The position numbers and the translations under genes were made by a program. A stretch of DNA of 64,000 nt, taken from contig JBGAHO010000012.1 in the NCBI GenBank assembly GCA_044226195.1, forward strand, positions 1-64,000, in the 5' to 3' direction. Positions 15,748 to 24,418 of this stretch are shown here, one piece after another. Position 1 is the first letter of the stretch. Each line of letters opens with the position of its first letter. The stretch is from RPQJ01 sp044226195. GTDB lineage: Bacteria; Pseudomonadota; Gammaproteobacteria; Steroidobacterales; Steroidobacteraceae. The notes under the pieces were generated by a model that was not told the DNA's origin, ran no database searches, and saw only the letters and a program-made list of their open reading frames with translations.

Positions 15748-16509
15748 CTACTTGGTGTTGCGGGCGAGGAAGTCGCCGATCAGTTGCTGCGTGCGGGGTG
15801 AATCGAGCAATGCGCCGCCGAGGTCGCGCTCGAGCTGGAAGCCGAGCGTGCCCGTGTCCCCGAAGCCGCGGATGCACTGCTTGGCGACCTTCTGCGCGTG
15901 GGCCGGCATCGCCGCCAGCCTGTCGGCAATCGCCCGCGCGCGCTCCGCGATCTCGGCTCGCGGCACCACCCACTCGACCAGGCCGAGCGAGGCCGCGGTC
16001 CTGCCATCGATCGGCTCGGCGGTGAGGATCACGCGCGCTGCGATGCCGCGTCCGCACAGGCGCGTCAGCCGCTGCGTGCCTCCCGCGCCGGGGATCAGGC
16101 CGAGGCCGACTTCCGGCAGGCCGATCTTCGCCTCTTCCGCGGCGATGCGCAGGTCGCAACTGAGCGCGAGTTCGTAGCCACCACCCATGGCCGCGCCGGC
16201 GATCTCGCACAACGTGACCTGCGACAGGCTCTCGAGACGGTAATAGAGTCCCTGCAGCCGCTCGATGTAGGCGCTGAGCGCGCCACCCGGTGACGGGGCG
16301 TCCTTCCACGAACGGATCAGCGCCAGGTCCGCGCCGGCCGCGAACACCTTCGCGTTGCTGCGGATGTGCAGCACCTGGAAGTCCGGCTCGGCGCAGAGTT
16401 CATCGAGCGCGCCGTGCAGTGCGGCGATCATTGCATCGTCGATCGCATTGACGGGCGGGCGATCGAGCGTCAGCTCGGCGACGCCGCCCCGGCGGGAGAT
16501 GGCCAGCAT
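15748..16509 (-). CDS. enoyl-CoA hydratase (crotonase) with both catalytic glutamates
   Basis: This 253-residue protein is a classical crotonase. The first Glu lies in AMGGGYELALSCD and the second in IGLPEVGLGLIPGAGG, so syn hydration of a 2-enoyl-CoA is expected. FAAGADL forms part of the oxyanion hole. It is the first gene of the minus-strand operon with SDR, DUF35, aldolase and MaoC. The ATG is preceded by AGGA and lies only about ten bases from a -10-like CATATA in the shared promoter box, so the leader is very short. Confidence 0.9.
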   Translation of the reverse strand: MLAISRRGGVAELTLDRPPVNAIDDAMIAALHGALDELCAEPDFQVLHIRSNAKVFAAGADLALIRSWKDAPSPGGALSAYIERLQGLYYRLESLSQVTLCEIAGAAMGGGYELALSCDLRIAAEEAKIGLPEVGLGLIPGAGGTQRLTRLCGRGIAARVILTAEPIDGRTAASLGLVEWVVPRAEIAERARAIADRLAAMPAHAQKVAKQCIRGFGDTGTLGFQLERDLGGALLDSPRTQQLIGDFLARNTK

Positions 16510-16521
16510 GCGATATTCCTA

Positions 16522-16544
16522 TATGCGAACAGCGTTCATATTGT
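16522..16544. promoter_or_regulatory. bidirectional operator/promoter box, site 4
   Basis: TATGCGAAC, AGC, GTTCATATTGT lies between the divergent crotonase and EthD operons and is one of the best matches to the recurring box. The core GAACAGCGTTC is a clean inverted repeat. The left arm read on the minus strand gives GTTCGCATATA, with a -10-like CATATA for the crotonase operon. The right arm gives CATATT/TATTGT for the plus strand. Confidence 0.7.
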
Positions 16545-16622
16545 AAACTGCCCCGGAACCGCCGTACAACCGCCGTCCCGCGCCCCGGTGCGCGCGGCAG
16601 CACGGTCAGCGCAGGGGCCGAC

Positions 16623-17261
16623 ATGAAGCAGGTCATGTTCCTCAAGTCCGACGGCCCGACGACGGCGCTGCGGGACACCCTGCTCGCCCGCTTCGCCTCG
16701 GCACCGCCCGCCGGTTGCCTCGCCGCGGCCGTCAACGTCGTGCAGCCCGGCGCCGAACCGGTGCCCTGGGACATCGTGCTCGAAATGTGGCTCGACCGGC
16801 GCAATCCGGCGGCGCCCTTCGCGCTGTTCGGCGTGATTCCGCCAGGCACGCGCGTCGCCACCTGTCTCGTCGAGGAACTCGTCGAGAAGGACGCGGGCCC
16901 GGCCCGCGGCTGGCCGACGCCGGGCATCAAGATGATCGTGCCGTGGATCGGGCGCGCCGACGTGCCGCCGCACGAGCAGCGTCGCCACTGGGACGAGCAC
17001 GTGCCGCTCGCGAATCGCATCCACGTCGGCGTGACGCGGTACGTCCGCAACTGGATCGAGCAGTCCACCGCCTCGGCACCATTGCCGACGCCCGCCTGGC
17101 AGGGGATCGCGATGCAGTCGTTCGCCAGCGAGGCCGACCTGCGCGACCGTCTGTTCGATCGACCGGAGAACGTGCAGGTGATCCTCGACGACGTGGCGGA
17201 GTTCATCGCGTCCCACGACGCGCTGGTCGTCACGGAATACCACGTCACCGCGCGCAACTGA
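16623..17261 (+). CDS. EthD-domain protein (dimeric alpha/beta barrel)
   Basis: This 212-residue protein has two ferredoxin-like halves. The second contains RRHWDEHVPLANRIHVG, the charged motif of EthD-type dimeric alpha/beta barrel proteins, followed by TRYVRNWI. EthD proteins accompany oxygenases and other catabolic enzymes, and some act as small isomerases or dehydratases. The start at 16623 follows a weak ribosome site in GCAGGGGCCGAC. It is the first gene of the operon with the first arylsulfatase, with a 19-base gap. The reaction is not known. Confidence 0.75.
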   Translation: MKQVMFLKSDGPTTALRDTLLARFASAPPAGCLAAAVNVVQPGAEPVPWDIVLEMWLDRRNPAAPFALFGVIPPGTRVATCLVEELVEKDAGPARGWPTPGIKMIVPWIGRADVPPHEQRRHWDEHVPLANRIHVGVTRYVRNWIEQSTASAPLPTPAWQGIAMQSFASEADLRDRLFDRPENVQVILDDVAEFIASHDALVVTEYHVTARN

Positions 17262-17280
17262 AACTGGCTGAGGAGCGAGA

Positions 17281-19602
17281 ATGCGCCACGGGTGGATCGT
17301 CCTGCTCTCGCTGGCCTGGCTGTTCACTGAGACGGCCGCTGCACAGACGGGCCTCCCCGTGCCGGACGCAACGTTCCCCGGCAAAGTCGGCCGCACCTAT
17401 AAAGAGTCCGATCCGCCGGTCTACCCGCGTCCCGTGCGGCCGCCCGCGGGCGCGCCGAACATCGTCGTCGTGGTGCTCGACGACGTGGGCTTCGGCCAGT
17501 ACCAGACGTTCGGTGGGGCCGTGCCCTCGCCCAGCCTCGACGCGCTCGCAGCCGAAGGCCTGCGTTTCAACCGCTTCCACACGGCCGGCATCTGCTCCCC
17601 GACGCGGGCCGCGCTGCTGACGGGACGCAATCCGCATCGGGCCGGCTTCGGGCTGGTTGGTGAACTCGCGACCGGCTACGACGGCTACGTCGGGTTCCTG
17701 CCGCGTTCGACGGCGACGGTGGCCGAGGTACTGCGCCTCAACGGCTACGCGACCGCGATGTTCGGCAAGAACCACAACACGCCAAACTGGGAAGGCGGCC
17801 CGGCGGGCCCGTTCACGCACTGGCCGACGGGGTTCGGCTTCGACTACTTCTACGGCTTCAACGGCTGGGGCACCAGCCAGTGGAACCCCGTGCTGTTCGA
17901 GAACACGCGCCCCGTCGTGCTGCCGCATCGCCCCGGGTATCAGCTCACGGCCGACCTCGCCGATCACGCGATCGCCTGGGCGCGCAACGAAAAGGCCACG
18001 GACCCGTCGCGTCCGTTCTTCCTGTACTTCGCGACGGGCGCGACGCATTCGCCGCACCATGCGCCACCGGAGTGGATCGCACGCTTCCGGGGACAATTCG
18101 ATCGCGGCTGGGACGACTACCGCGAGCGCACCTTCCGCCAGCAGCGGAAACTCGGCGTGGTGCCGGCCGACGCCCGGCTCACCCCACGACCGGCCAACAT
18201 CCCGGCCTGGGATTCGCTGTCACCCGAGCGTCGCGCCATCGCCGCACGGCAGATGGAAGTCTTCGCGGCCTACGGCGCCTACGCCGATCACGAGGCCGGC
18301 CGCATGCTCGCCGCCGTGCGTGCGCTGCCTGGCGCGGAGAACACGCTCGTCGTCTACCTCGTCGGCGACAACGGCGCGAGCGCCGAGGGCGGGCTCGAAG
18401 GCTCGCTGAACGAGATCGCGCCCATGCACGGGCTCGAGGGCAGACTGCCGTTCACGCCGCAGGTGCTCGCGGAACTCGGCGGGCCGCGCTGGGACAACAA
18501 CTACGCGATGGGCTGGGCGTGGGCGATGAACACGCCCTTCCAGTACTACAAGCAGGTGGTCTCGCACCTCGGCGCCACGCGCAATCCACTGGTCGTCGCC
18601 TGGCCGGGCCACGTCGCCGACCGCGGCGGATTGCGCAGTCAGTTCCTCGACGTCACGGACGTCGCGCCGACGCTGCTGGCGGCCGCCGGCGTCGCGATCC
18701 CATCGAGCGTGAACGGCATCGACCAGAAATCGCTCGACGGCACCAGCTTCCTGCCCCTGCTCGCGGAACGCGACCACGCCGAGATCCGCACGACCCAGTA
18801 TTTCGAGGTCTTCGCCAATCGCGCGATTTATCACGACGGCTGGCTCGCGGCGGCACCGATCACGGTCGACGTGTCGCGACCCGATCGCGCGCAGCTGGAT
18901 CCCGACAAGGTCACCTGGGAACTCTACGACCTCGCGCACGACTTCTCCGAGTCGCGCAACCTCGCCGCGCGCGAGCCGGAAAAGCTTCGCGCCCTGCAGG
19001 AGTTGTGGTGGTCCGAGGCGGCGCGCAACGACGTGCTGCCGCTCGACTGGCGCGCCGGCGAGCGCACGCTGGCGGCCGAGCGACCGAACCCGTCGGCGGG
19101 CCGCACCCACTTCACCTATTACCCGGGACTGATCGCCCTGCCCGGCGCGCTCTCACCGCGCACGCACAACCGCTCGTGGACGGCCACGACCACCGGAACG
19201 TTCACGCGCGAGGACGAGGGCATGCTCGTCACGCAGGGCGGCCTGACCGGCGGCTGGGCGCTCTACCTGCAGCAGGGTGAACTCGTGTTCGACTACAACC
19301 TCGGTCTCGCCGCGCACTATCGCGTGTCCGGGCAGCTGCCGGCGCGCGCGACGACGCTCGAGGCACGCTTCGAGTTCGACGGCCAGGGTGGCAAGCCCCC
19401 GGGCGCGGGCGGCACGCTGCGTCTGTTCGCGGACGGCCAGCCGCTCGCGAGTGGGCACCTCGAGCGCACCCTGCCCGTCGTCTACTCGATGACCGACGGA
19501 CTCGACGTCGGCGTCGACTCCGGTTCACCGGTAAGCGACCGATACGATCCGCCCTTCGCGTTCACCGGCCGGCTCGACCAGGTGGACATCGACCTGCACT
19601 GA
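17281..19602 (+). CDS. secreted arylsulfatase
   Basis: This 773-residue protein begins with a signal peptide (a hydrophobic stretch, then TAAAQ near residues 18-22), so it acts outside the cytoplasm. The sulfatase signature is CSPTRAALLTGR with the formylglycine cysteine at about 105. VVVLDDVGFG supplies calcium ligands and LVGDNGASAEGG lies later. A beta-rich C-terminal domain follows the catalytic part. It would hydrolyse a sulfate ester, possibly of a sterol or other lipophilic alcohol. It needs a formylglycine-generating enzyme, which is not in the window. EthD and DUF1214 genes flank it in the operon. Confidence 0.93.
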   Translation: MRHGWIVLLSLAWLFTETAAAQTGLPVPDATFPGKVGRTYKESDPPVYPRPVRPPAGAPNIVVVVLDDVGFGQYQTFGGAVPSPSLDALAAEGLRFNRFHTAGICSPTRAALLTGRNPHRAGFGLVGELATGYDGYVGFLPRSTATVAEVLRLNGYATAMFGKNHNTPNWEGGPAGPFTHWPTGFGFDYFYGFNGWGTSQWNPVLFENTRPVVLPHRPGYQLTADLADHAIAWARNEKATDPSRPFFLYFATGATHSPHHAPPEWIARFRGQFDRGWDDYRERTFRQQRKLGVVPADARLTPRPANIPAWDSLSPERRAIAARQMEVFAAYGAYADHEAGRMLAAVRALPGAENTLVVYLVGDNGASAEGGLEGSLNEIAPMHGLEGRLPFTPQVLAELGGPRWDNNYAMGWAWAMNTPFQYYKQVVSHLGATRNPLVVAWPGHVADRGGLRSQFLDVTDVAPTLLAAAGVAIPSSVNGIDQKSLDGTSFLPLLAERDHAEIRTTQYFEVFANRAIYHDGWLAAAPITVDVSRPDRAQLDPDKVTWELYDLAHDFSESRNLAAREPEKLRALQELWWSEAARNDVLPLDWRAGERTLAAERPNPSAGRTHFTYYPGLIALPGALSPRTHNRSWTATTTGTFTREDEGMLVTQGGLTGGWALYLQQGELVFDYNLGLAAHYRVSGQLPARATTLEARFEFDGQGGKPPGAGGTLRLFADGQPLASGHLERTLPVVYSMTDGLDVGVDSGSPVSDRYDPPFAFTGRLDQVDIDLH

Positions 19603-19622
19603 AACCTGCCCGAGGCACCGAC

Positions 19623-20795
19623 ATGAAGCAATGGAGCGACTACCTCGACCTCGCCAAGCCCGCCGGCGAAAGGATCCAGCAGGCCTGGGCACCGAACGAT
19701 CCGCTCGTGCAGGCCGACCTGTGCCGGCAGCTCGCGATGAACATCGCGCAGGGCTATTTCCTCTATTGCCAGTCGACGCCCGAGCACCCGGACTTCGCGC
19801 CCTTCGAGAACTCCGTGTTCATGCTGCAGCCGAACCCGGACGCCGTGTACCACTACGCGCCGGTCGACGGGCGCGGCACCTATCGCGTCGTCGGTGTGCG
19901 CGGCAGCGTCCCGGTCGCAGGCTTCGCCACCGGCAAGGTGATGATCGGCATGGGCCTGCCGCCCGGACCGGGTTACGGCAATTACGACCTCGACGACCTC
20001 AAGCTCGACGCCGACGGCTCGTTCGAGGTGATCTTCAGCACCGAGCGGCCGGCGGGCCACACGGGCAACTGGCTGCACCTGCACCCCGAGGCGCGCTTCA
20101 TCCTCTTGCGCCAGTTCTCGTACGACTGGGGGAACGAACGCGACGTGCGCGTCGCGATCGAGCGGCTCGACACGCCGCCGCTCAAGCCGCGCTGGACGAT
20201 CGAGGAGACGGATCGCCAGCTGAAGGCGCTGTTCGGCACCTACACGGGTTGCCTGACGCAGACCGCGCTCGGAGCGGTGCAGCGCGTGGTCGCGAGCGGC
20301 GCCGTCAACCAGTTCAAGCTGCACGACTTCCAGGACCTCGGCAACAGCAAGGACTGGCCGCAGGCCTACTTCGAGTGCGTGTACGACATCGCGCCCGACG
20401 AGGCGCTGATCCTCGAGACTGAACTGCCCGCAGAGCGCGTCTACTGGAACGTGCAGGTCATTGACGGGCTGTGGAACCAGGTCGAGCTCGTGTACCGGCA
20501 GAGCAGCCTCAACGGGCACCAGGCCCGGATCGACGCGGACGGTCGGTTCCGCGCCGTGCTCTCGCTCGAGGACCCGGGCATCGCCAACTGGCTGGACCCG
20601 GGCGGTCACACCCACGGCATGATGATCGGCCGCTGGTACCGCTGCAGCTCGCACCCGACGCCCACGCTGACCAAGGTCAAGTTCGCGGACCTGCGTCGCC
20701 ACCTGCCCGCGTCGACGCCAACGATCAGCGATGCTGACCGCACGGTGCAGTTGCGTACGCGCCGGCTCGGCGCGCAGCTGCGCCGGCGCTGGTGA
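19623..20795 (+). CDS. DUF1214-domain protein
   Basis: This 390-residue protein contains a C-terminal DUF1214-type region (ERVYWNVQVIDGLWN and the final GRWYRCSSHP). No signal peptide or membrane segment is visible. DUF1214 proteins are common beside sulfatase and lipid-catabolic genes but no reaction is established for them. It is the last gene of the EthD-arylsulfatase operon, 20 bases after the sulfatase stop. Its own stop lies four bases from the convergent SDR stop. Confidence 0.75.
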   Translation: MKQWSDYLDLAKPAGERIQQAWAPNDPLVQADLCRQLAMNIAQGYFLYCQSTPEHPDFAPFENSVFMLQPNPDAVYHYAPVDGRGTYRVVGVRGSVPVAGFATGKVMIGMGLPPGPGYGNYDLDDLKLDADGSFEVIFSTERPAGHTGNWLHLHPEARFILLRQFSYDWGNERDVRVAIERLDTPPLKPRWTIEETDRQLKALFGTYTGCLTQTALGAVQRVVASGAVNQFKLHDFQDLGNSKDWPQAYFECVYDIAPDEALILETELPAERVYWNVQVIDGLWNQVELVYRQSSLNGHQARIDADGRFRAVLSLEDPGIANWLDPGGHTHGMMIGRWYRCSSHPTPTLTKVKFADLRRHLPASTPTISDADRTVQLRTRRLGAQLRRRW

Positions 20796-20798
20796 CGC

Positions 20799-21698
20799 TC
20801 AGCGCTTCGGCGGGTCGCCGAACATGCGCAGGGCCGACTCGGGTGCCGGCACCGGCAGGTGACCCTCGCCGTACGGCCACTCGAGGAAGCCCGCGGCCGC
20901 CATCGTGCCGCCGTCGACGTGCAGGGTCGTGCCGGTGATGCAGCGCGAGAGGTCGGAGGCGAGAAACAGCACGGCGTTCGCGAGATCGTCGGGCATCGGC
21001 GGCGCCTTGAGCGGGATGTAGACCCCGTAGACCTGCCCCCAGATCTCCGGCGGCACGCTCGCGAACTTGCTGCGGGCCGGCTCCGGAATGGCGTCGACGT
21101 TGCCCTGGCTCGGCGTCGTGTCCGGCGCGAGCGTGTTGACGCGGATGCGCTCGGCACCGAGTTCGACCGCCACGGCGCGGGTGAAATTCGTCAGCCCCGC
21201 CTTGGCGCCCGCATAGACGGCGAAGCCCGCCGCGCCGCGATGCGCCTCGATGGTCGTGAAGTTGATGATCGAGCCGCCGCGGCCCGAGCGGCGCAGGAGC
21301 GGCACGGCCAGCCGGACCGAGTCCAGCACGTAGCCGAAGTTGCGGCGCAGGTCGGACGCGAAGTCCCCTCCGTCCATGTCCATGAACGCCTTGCGCACCG
21401 TGCCGCCCGCGACGTTGACGACGATGTCGAGCTGGCCGAACTCCGCGCCGATCGCGGCATAGAAGCGCTGCAGGACGTCGACGTCGCACGCATCACCCCC
21501 GACGCCGAGCGCGCGCCGACCGAGCGCACGCACCTTTTGCACCGCATCCGGCACCGCGTCCGCGCGGATGTCGCACAGCGCCACGTCGACGCCCGCCCCG
21601 GCCAATGCGAGGGAGACTGCCTCGCCGATGCCCGTGGCTCCGCCGACCACCGCGGCGACCCGCCCGGACAGGTTTGCACGACCCTCGAGATTGACCAT
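20799..21698 (-). CDS. short-chain dehydrogenase/reductase
   Basis: This 299-residue SDR has GGATGIG, the motif NVAGG in place of NNAG, and YAGAK. The catalytic serine position carries Thr (NFTTIEAHRG, thirteen residues before the Tyr), an unusual but tolerated change. A C-terminal extension after the normal HVDGGT end reaches residue 299. It is a single-gene unit, divergent from another SDR operon across a shared promoter box. The ATG follows AAGGGG. The substrate is unknown. Confidence 0.88.
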   Translation of the reverse strand: MVNLEGRANLSGRVAAVVGGATGIGEAVSLALAGAGVDVALCDIRADAVPDAVQKVRALGRRALGVGGDACDVDVLQRFYAAIGAEFGQLDIVVNVAGGTVRKAFMDMDGGDFASDLRRNFGYVLDSVRLAVPLLRRSGRGGSIINFTTIEAHRGAAGFAVYAGAKAGLTNFTRAVAVELGAERIRVNTLAPDTTPSQGNVDAIPEPARSKFASVPPEIWGQVYGVYIPLKAPPMPDDLANAVLFLASDLSRCITGTTLHVDGGTMAAAGFLEWPYGEGHLPVPAPESALRMFGDPPKR

Positions 21699-21746
21699 TT
21701 GCCGCCCCTTTTCGACCGTTGACGCCGGTCTCGGACGATGTTCATA

Positions 21747-21769
21747 CTAGCGCACAGCGTTCAATTATA
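21747..21769. promoter_or_regulatory. bidirectional operator/promoter box, site 5
   Basis: CTAGCGCAC, AGC, GTTCAATTATA lies between two divergent SDR genes. The right arm matches the recurring box exactly and contains the -10-like TTATAC facing the plus-strand operon. The left arm keeps GCG and AC of the consensus. Another half site, GTTCATACTA, lies just upstream at 21740-21749. Confidence 0.6.
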
Positions 21770-21807
21770 CGACCACCCCGGCACGGGCGTGGTCCGGGAG
21801 ATCGGGC

Positions 21808-22695
21808 TTGGGCAACATGGTGGAAGGCAAGGTCGTCGTCGTCACGGGATCGGGCGGCGGCATCGGTCGGGATTTCGCGCTGGCTTTCGCGGCCAACGGC
21901 GCCCGGGTCGTGGTGAACGACGTGGGCCCGGGCGCGGCCGACAAGGTGGTGGCGGAGATCAAGTCGGCCGGCGGCGAAGCCGTGGCTGCCACGGACAGCG
22001 TCGCGGCACCGGAGTCGGCCGCGAAGATCGTGCAGGCCGCCGTGGACACCTTCGGGCGCATCGACTGCGTGGTGAACAACGCCGGCATCGTGCGCGACCG
22101 CTTCTTCTTCAACATGTCGGTCGACGAGTGGAAGGCCGTGGTGGACGTGCACCTGAACGGCTCGTTCTTCGTCGCCCGCGCCGCGGCCCCGCACTTCAAG
22201 CAGCAGGCGTCCGGCTCGTACGTGCACATGACCTCGACGTCGGGCCTGATCGGCAACCTCGGGCAGGCCAACTATTCCGCCGCCAAGATGGGTGTCGTCG
22301 GCTTGTCGAAGTCGATCGCGCTCGACATGGCCAAGTTCAACGTCCGCTCGAACTGCATCGCGCCCTGGGCGTGGACGGCGATGACGGCCACCATCCCGGC
22401 CGACACGCCGGAGAACGTCGCGCGCATCGAGAAGATGAAGAAGATGGAGTCGGCGAAGATCGCGCCGCTCGCCGTCTACCTCGCGAGCGACAAGGCGGCG
22501 AAGGTCACCGGCCAGATCTTCGGCGTGCGCGCCAACGAGATCTACTTCTTCAGCCAGATCCGCATGACGCGCTCGGTGCATCGCTCCGAGGGCTGGACGC
22601 CCGAGTCGATCGCCGAGCACGCCATGCCGGCCTTCGAGTCGAGCTTCTTCCCGAACGTGCCGTCGATGGTGCTGACGCCCTGGGATCCCCTCTGA
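21808..22695 (+). CDS. MFE-2-type SDR (3-hydroxyacyl-CoA dehydrogenase-like)
   Basis: This 295-residue SDR has TGSGGGIGRDFALAFA, NNAGIVRDR and NYSAAKMG. These match the dehydrogenase domain of peroxisomal multifunctional enzyme 2 (17-beta-HSD type 4) and bacterial relatives that oxidise 3-hydroxyacyl-CoA of steroids and branched acids. The C-terminal part is longer than in small SDRs. The TTG at 21808 has GGGAG seven bases upstream; an ATG at 21817 has no good site, so TTG may be real. The MaoC gene starts three bases after the stop, so hydration and oxidation are encoded side by side. Confidence 0.85.
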   Translation: MGNMVEGKVVVVTGSGGGIGRDFALAFAANGARVVVNDVGPGAADKVVAEIKSAGGEAVAATDSVAAPESAAKIVQAAVDTFGRIDCVVNNAGIVRDRFFFNMSVDEWKAVVDVHLNGSFFVARAAAPHFKQQASGSYVHMTSTSGLIGNLGQANYSAAKMGVVGLSKSIALDMAKFNVRSNCIAPWAWTAMTATIPADTPENVARIEKMKKMESAKIAPLAVYLASDKAAKVTGQIFGVRANEIYFFSQIRMTRSVHRSEGWTPESIAEHAMPAFESSFFPNVPSMVLTPWDPL

Positions 22696-22697
22696 CC

Positions 22698-23183
22698 ATG
22701 AGCGACGCAATCGAAACCGTCGGCCTCGGCATCCACTTCGAGGACCTGCCGCTCGGCCGCAGGTTCAAGACCGTGGGCCGCACGATCACCGAGACGGACA
22801 TCGTGCTGTTCATCAACACCATCGGCATGACCGAGGTGCTGTTCACCAACTACGAGTTCCTGAAGCACGAGTCGGACATCAAGGGCCGCGTGTCGCCGGG
22901 CTCGCTGGTGTTCTGCATCGCCGAGGGCCTGCTGACCCAGTCGACCATGCAGGGCACCGGCCTCGCCTTCCTCAACATGACGCTGGACATCAAGGGCCCG
23001 ACCTTCGCGGGCGACACGATCCACGTGGAGTGCGAGGTGATCGAGTCGCGGCCGTCGAACAGCCGGCCGGGCCGCGGACTGGTGCGCACGCGCAATCGCG
23101 TGGTCAAGCAGGACGGCACCGTCGTGATGGAGTACACGCCGCTGCGCATGGTCAAGTGCAAGAACGCCCCGACGAAGTCCTGA
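22698..23183 (+). CDS. MaoC-like single-hotdog dehydratase
   Basis: This 161-residue protein has one hotdog domain of the MaoC type, with ITETDIVLFINTIG near the start and GRVSPGSLVFCIAEG for the central helix. The usual Asp-x4-His pair of hydratase 2 is not clear, since the region reads TETDIVLFINTIGMTE. It may act with another MaoC subunit, as in two-component steroid enoyl-CoA hydratases. It is coupled to the SDR upstream and followed by the CoA-transferase 14 bases later. Confidence 0.8.
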   Translation: MSDAIETVGLGIHFEDLPLGRRFKTVGRTITETDIVLFINTIGMTEVLFTNYEFLKHESDIKGRVSPGSLVFCIAEGLLTQSTMQGTGLAFLNMTLDIKGPTFAGDTIHVECEVIESRPSNSRPGRGLVRTRNRVVKQDGTVVMEYTPLRMVKCKNAPTKS

Positions 23184-23197
23184 GATCGCGCCCACGC

Positions 23198-24406
23198 ATG
23201 AGCACCGGCAAGCAACTTCCCGGCCAGCCGAGCGGACCCCTCGCGGGCGTCCGCGTCGTCGACCTCACGGTCAACGTGCTCGGCCCCGTCGCCACGCAGA
23301 TCCTCGGCGACATGGGCGCCGACGTGATCAAGGTCGAGACCCCAGCCGGCGACCCGAACCGCGACACCGGCCCGCGACGCAATCGCGGCATGTCCGCGAT
23401 GCACCTCAACGTCAACCGCAACAAGCGCAGCATCACGCTCGACCTGCGGAGCGACGCGGGTCGCGAGGCGCTGATGAAGCTGGTCGAGACGGCGGACGTG
23501 TTCGTGCACAGCATGCGGCCGGCGGCTGCCAAGCGGCTCGGCATCGGCTACGACGTGATCTCGGCGCGCAACCCGCGCATCGTCTACGGATACGGCCCGG
23601 GCTACCGGCAGGACGGCCCGAATCGCGACTACCCCGCCTACGACGACGTGGTGCAGGGCGAGAGCGGCATCGCCTCGCTGATGGCGCAGGTGAACGGCAA
23701 CGGACCGCGTTTCTACCCGACCGTGATCATCGACAAGCTCTGCGGCTACGTGCTCGCCTCGAGCATCGGCATGGCGCTGTACCAGCGCGAGCGCTCGGGC
23801 CTCGGGCAGGAAGTCCAGGTGCCGATGTTCGAGACCATCCTGGCGTTCAACTACCTCGAGCACCTGTGGGGCGGCGCGTTCGAACCGCCGCTGCCACCGG
23901 GCATCGGCTACGTGCGCCTGCTCACGCCGCACCGTCGCCCCTACCCGACGCAGGACGGCCACATCTGCGTGCTCGCGGTGAACGACGACCAGTGGCGGCG
24001 CATCTTCCCCGCCCTCGGCCGGCCCGACCTCGTCGACGACCCGCGCTTCGCGACCACCGACGAGCGCGTGCGCAACTATGACGAGCTGTACGGCATCGTC
24101 GGCTCGCAGCTGAAGCAGAAGACGACCGCGGAGTGGCACAAGCTGCTCGACGAGGTGGACATCCCGAACGGTCCGGTGCACTCGCTGCAGGAACTGCTGC
24201 ACGATCCCTACGTCGAGCAGACCGGCTTCTTCCAGCGCTACGAGCACCCGACCGAGGGCGCCGTGGTGACGCCGATGGTGCCGGTGCACTTCTCCGCGAC
24301 GCCGGGCGGCCTGCATCGTCCGCCGCCGCGCCTCGGTGAGCACACGGACGAAGTCCTGCGCGAACTGGGCTTCAGCGACGCAGAGATCGCGCGCGCACGC
24401 GGCTGA
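23198..24406 (+). CDS. family III CoA-transferase (CaiB/BaiF)
   Basis: This 402-residue protein is a CaiB/BaiF CoA-transferase. It has GVRVVDLTVNVLGPVATQ at the start, GADVIKVETP, and a catalytic Asp in AYDDVVQGESG. These enzymes move CoA from one acyl-CoA to another acid without ATP. Some members are racemases instead. It is third in the plus-strand operon with an MFE-2-type SDR and a MaoC protein, so it probably activates the free acid of that pathway. It ends 12 bases from the convergent MFS gene. Confidence 0.9.
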   Translation: MSTGKQLPGQPSGPLAGVRVVDLTVNVLGPVATQILGDMGADVIKVETPAGDPNRDTGPRRNRGMSAMHLNVNRNKRSITLDLRSDAGREALMKLVETADVFVHSMRPAAAKRLGIGYDVISARNPRIVYGYGPGYRQDGPNRDYPAYDDVVQGESGIASLMAQVNGNGPRFYPTVIIDKLCGYVLASSIGMALYQRERSGLGQEVQVPMFETILAFNYLEHLWGGAFEPPLPPGIGYVRLLTPHRRPYPTQDGHICVLAVNDDQWRRIFPALGRPDLVDDPRFATTDERVRNYDELYGIVGSQLKQKTTAEWHKLLDEVDIPNGPVHSLQELLHDPYVEQTGFFQRYEHPTEGAVVTPMVPVHFSATPGGLHRPPPRLGEHTDEVLRELGFSDAEIARARG

Positions 24407-24418
24407 AGCCGCGAGTCG

